DNA from: an uncultured Chitinophagaceae bacterium | GTDB taxonomy: Bacteria; Bacteroidota; Bacteroidia; Chitinophagales; Chitinophagaceae | DNA length: 5,109 nucleotides | Assembly: GCA_903841915.1 (NCBI GenBank) | Contig: CAIMKO010000491.1 | Span: 1-5,109, forward strand | Direction of reading: 5' to 3' | Part shown: positions 3,731 to 5,109 of the stretch, one piece after another | How positions within the stretch are numbered: the stretch's first letter is position 1 | Layout: each line of letters begins with the position of its first letter | Program-made: the position numbers and the translations under genes | The notes under the pieces: model-generated | The model's input: only the letters and a program-made list of their open reading frames with translations | Database searches by the model: none | What the model was told of the DNA's origin: nothing

Positions 3731-5109
3731 TTAATTTCTTCTTCTTTCTCCCCCAAATCCACCGCCTCCGCCGAATCCGCCATCGCCAAATCCGCCCGGT
3801 GGACGCATTCCTCTGAACATGCCGGGCATTTTTTGTTGTTGACCTGCAAAATTTCGAAGGTTATATGTGAAGGTGAGCATAAAGTATTGATGCAATACAT
3901 TTGTTTTACTATCAACAATGGTGGTACTGCTAACTGTTCTTGAAACTGCCTGATTTTGATTCAACAGATCAAATATGCTGAATCGTAATTCACCCGCTTT
4001 ATTCTTCAGGAATTGTTTAGCGATCGATGGACTCATCAAAGGCACGCTGGCATTATACCCTGCCGGACGATTTCCACTGTAAGTATAAGTAAAATCAGAG
4101 GCTAAAATCCAACCTGTTTTTGTATAGATCGTAAAGTCTGCACTTACCGAATGCACAAAATAATTTGAATTGAGGTTTGGATTTAATGTATTGTTGGCAA
4201 TTACATAGCTGGTACCTGCAGAAAGATTCATGTCAAAATTATCTTTCAGGTTGGTGGTCCATTTTACCGTTTCCCCCAATGTTGTATTTCTGGTAAAATT
4301 TGAAACCGCTGCAGAAGTATCTGTTGCCTGCAATGTTTGGCTCTGTGTATAACCAAAATTGGTCGTAAGGTTAAGATTTGATTTTGGTTTCTTTAATGCA
4401 AAACCGTAATTGAAATAACCGTTAACATTATATGTTCCGCTAAGATTGGTATAGGTGGTCGTTTTAGTACCATTCTTATGTTGAACGATATAATTTTGAA
4501 TATCATTGTTGATCATACTGGCATTGATCGTAGCAAACATGATATGCTGCGTTACCGGATCGAATGATGTGTATAAGAAGCGGATAGAATGCGTGAACTG
4601 AGGGCTAAGATTAGGATTACCCATCATTGTATCTAATCCGCTGATCGTCTTTAACGGCTGCAAATTGGAAACACTGGGCTGACCCGTTCTACCTGAATAA
4701 AATATCCTCAAACTTTCCGTCTTCTTAAAATTGTAATTAAAATTAGCAGTAGGAATAAAATTCACATAGTTATGCGCAACAATGATATTTTTTACTGTGT
4801 TATTACTAACATAGTCGGTAAACTGAATACCTGTACCAATATTAAAATTGAATTTTGTTTTTTGCAAACGATAACTGATCGTTCCTGTATTTGATGTTGA
4901 ATTGTATTTATACGTATTGCTGTACAAACTATCGAATTTATCATACAATTTAGATGCATTGTTAAATTCGTATGTATTGTTAGCATTATAAGTATTCGTC
5001 GTAGTGTAATTATATCTAAACTCCAGTATAGAACTTTTTGAGAGAGGCTCGGTATAAGACAAAGACGGACTAAACGTAAAGGAATGGGCTGAATCAATAT
5101 AGTATTGAT
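3731..5109 (-). CDS. TonB-dependent-receptor-like outer-membrane beta-barrel protein (OMP_b-brl_3 type), 5' end outside window
   Basis: The frame is open from the right edge to TAA at 3733-3731, giving 458 visible residues of what is probably a protein of 750-950 residues. A TTG at 5062 is in frame, but sequence before it (YYIDSAHSFTFSPSLSYTEPL) is equally barrel-like, so it is not the start. Alternating aromatic and polar strands rich in Asn, Thr and Tyr, the motifs FSPSLSYTEPLSK and YSGRTGQPSVSNLQPL, and the GNPNLSPQFTHSIRF block are typical of the barrel half of Bacteroidota outer-membrane proteins that carry an N-terminal carboxypeptidase-regulatory-like domain and plug. Expected location is the outer membrane; the substrate cannot be told. 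The last barrel strand, QYFMLTFTYNLRNF, is followed by a tail of about 37 residues rich in Gly, Met, Pro and Arg (GMFRGMRPPGGFGDGG and onward, ending ERRRN), so the protein does not end on an aromatic residue. A hairpin follows the stop. Confidence 0.9.
   Translation of the reverse strand, partial: QYYIDSAHSFTFSPSLSYTEPLSKSSILEFRYNYTTTNTYNANNTYEFNNASKLYDKFDSLYSNTYKYNSTSNTGTISYRLQKTKFNFNIGTGIQFTDYVSNNTVKNIIVAHNYVNFIPTANFNYNFKKTESLRIFYSGRTGQPSVSNLQPLKTISGLDTMMGNPNLSPQFTHSIRFLYTSFDPVTQHIMFATINASMINNDIQNYIVQHKNGTKTTTYTNLSGTYNVNGYFNYGFALKKPKSNLNLTTNFGYTQSQTLQATDTSAAVSNFTRNTTLGETVKWTTNLKDNFDMNLSAGTSYVIANNTLNPNLNSNYFVHSVSADFTIYTKTGWILASDFTYTYSGNRPAGYNASVPLMSPSIAKQFLKNKAGELRFSIFDLLNQNQAVSRTVSSTTIVDSKTNVLHQYFMLTFTYNLRNFAGQQQKMPGMFRGMRPPGGFGDGGFGGGGGFGGERRRN

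Noticed and set aside
3712..3918. Minus-strand open frame overlapping the Gly-rich end of the barrel gene in another frame
   Set aside because: It is an out-of-frame reading of the barrel gene; the in-frame product has the conserved terminal strand.
4792..5097. Minus-strand open frame of 101 codons overlapping the barrel gene
   Set aside because: The overlapping frame encodes barrel strands that continue to the window edge; this one has no recognisable protein features.

Overview
The window looks like Bacteroidota DNA, probably from the class Chitinophagia. The reasons are low GC content, no recognisable Shine-Dalgarno sequences in front of the genes, an OMP_b-brl_3-type outer-membrane barrel, a Bacteroidota-type ArgC with a PWRGDFTRG motif, a 23S-IVS/four-helix-bundle protein gene, and an ArgG/ArgC/GNAT cluster of the kind seen in that phylum. 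I cannot name a genus. Every gene lies on the minus strand, so transcription runs from high to low coordinates.

Layout in transcription order. At 5109-3731 is the C-terminal part of a TonB-dependent-receptor-like outer-membrane beta-barrel protein; its start lies outside the window. A perfect 11-bp hairpin (3696-3668) follows its stop and probably ends that unit. About 210 bases of AT-rich DNA (3667-3461) must carry the arg promoter, but no confident promoter can be read there. Next comes a 19-codon ORF (3453-3394) ending Arg-Arg-Pro-Arg-Ile-stop, followed by about 100 nt with competing complementary segments. I read this as an arginine leader peptide and attenuator. The structural genes follow: a GNAT acyltransferase (3294-2587, GTG start), argG (2553-1360), argC (1285-296), and a four-helix-bundle (23S rRNA intervening-sequence-type) protein (272-1, running off the left edge). 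Gaps between these genes are 33, 74 and 23 nt, consistent with one operon.

Functionally, the cluster supplies arginine biosynthesis. The GNAT protein is the best candidate for the first step, acylation of glutamate. ArgC carries out the third step, reducing N-acyl-glutamyl phosphate. ArgG carries out the penultimate step, making argininosuccinate from citrulline and aspartate. The kinase, aminotransferase, carbamoyltransferase, deacylase and lyase are not in view. The Arg-ending leader ORF directly upstream gives a plausible feedback sensor for charged tRNA-Arg.

The observations most worth following are the putative Arg leader peptide and its alternative RNA pairings, an apparent in-frame deletion in the four-helix-bundle protein at a repeated Asn-Ile-Ala coding stretch, and a four-cysteine motif in the GNAT enzyme. 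No tRNA, rRNA, CRISPR array, insertion sequence or phage gene was seen.
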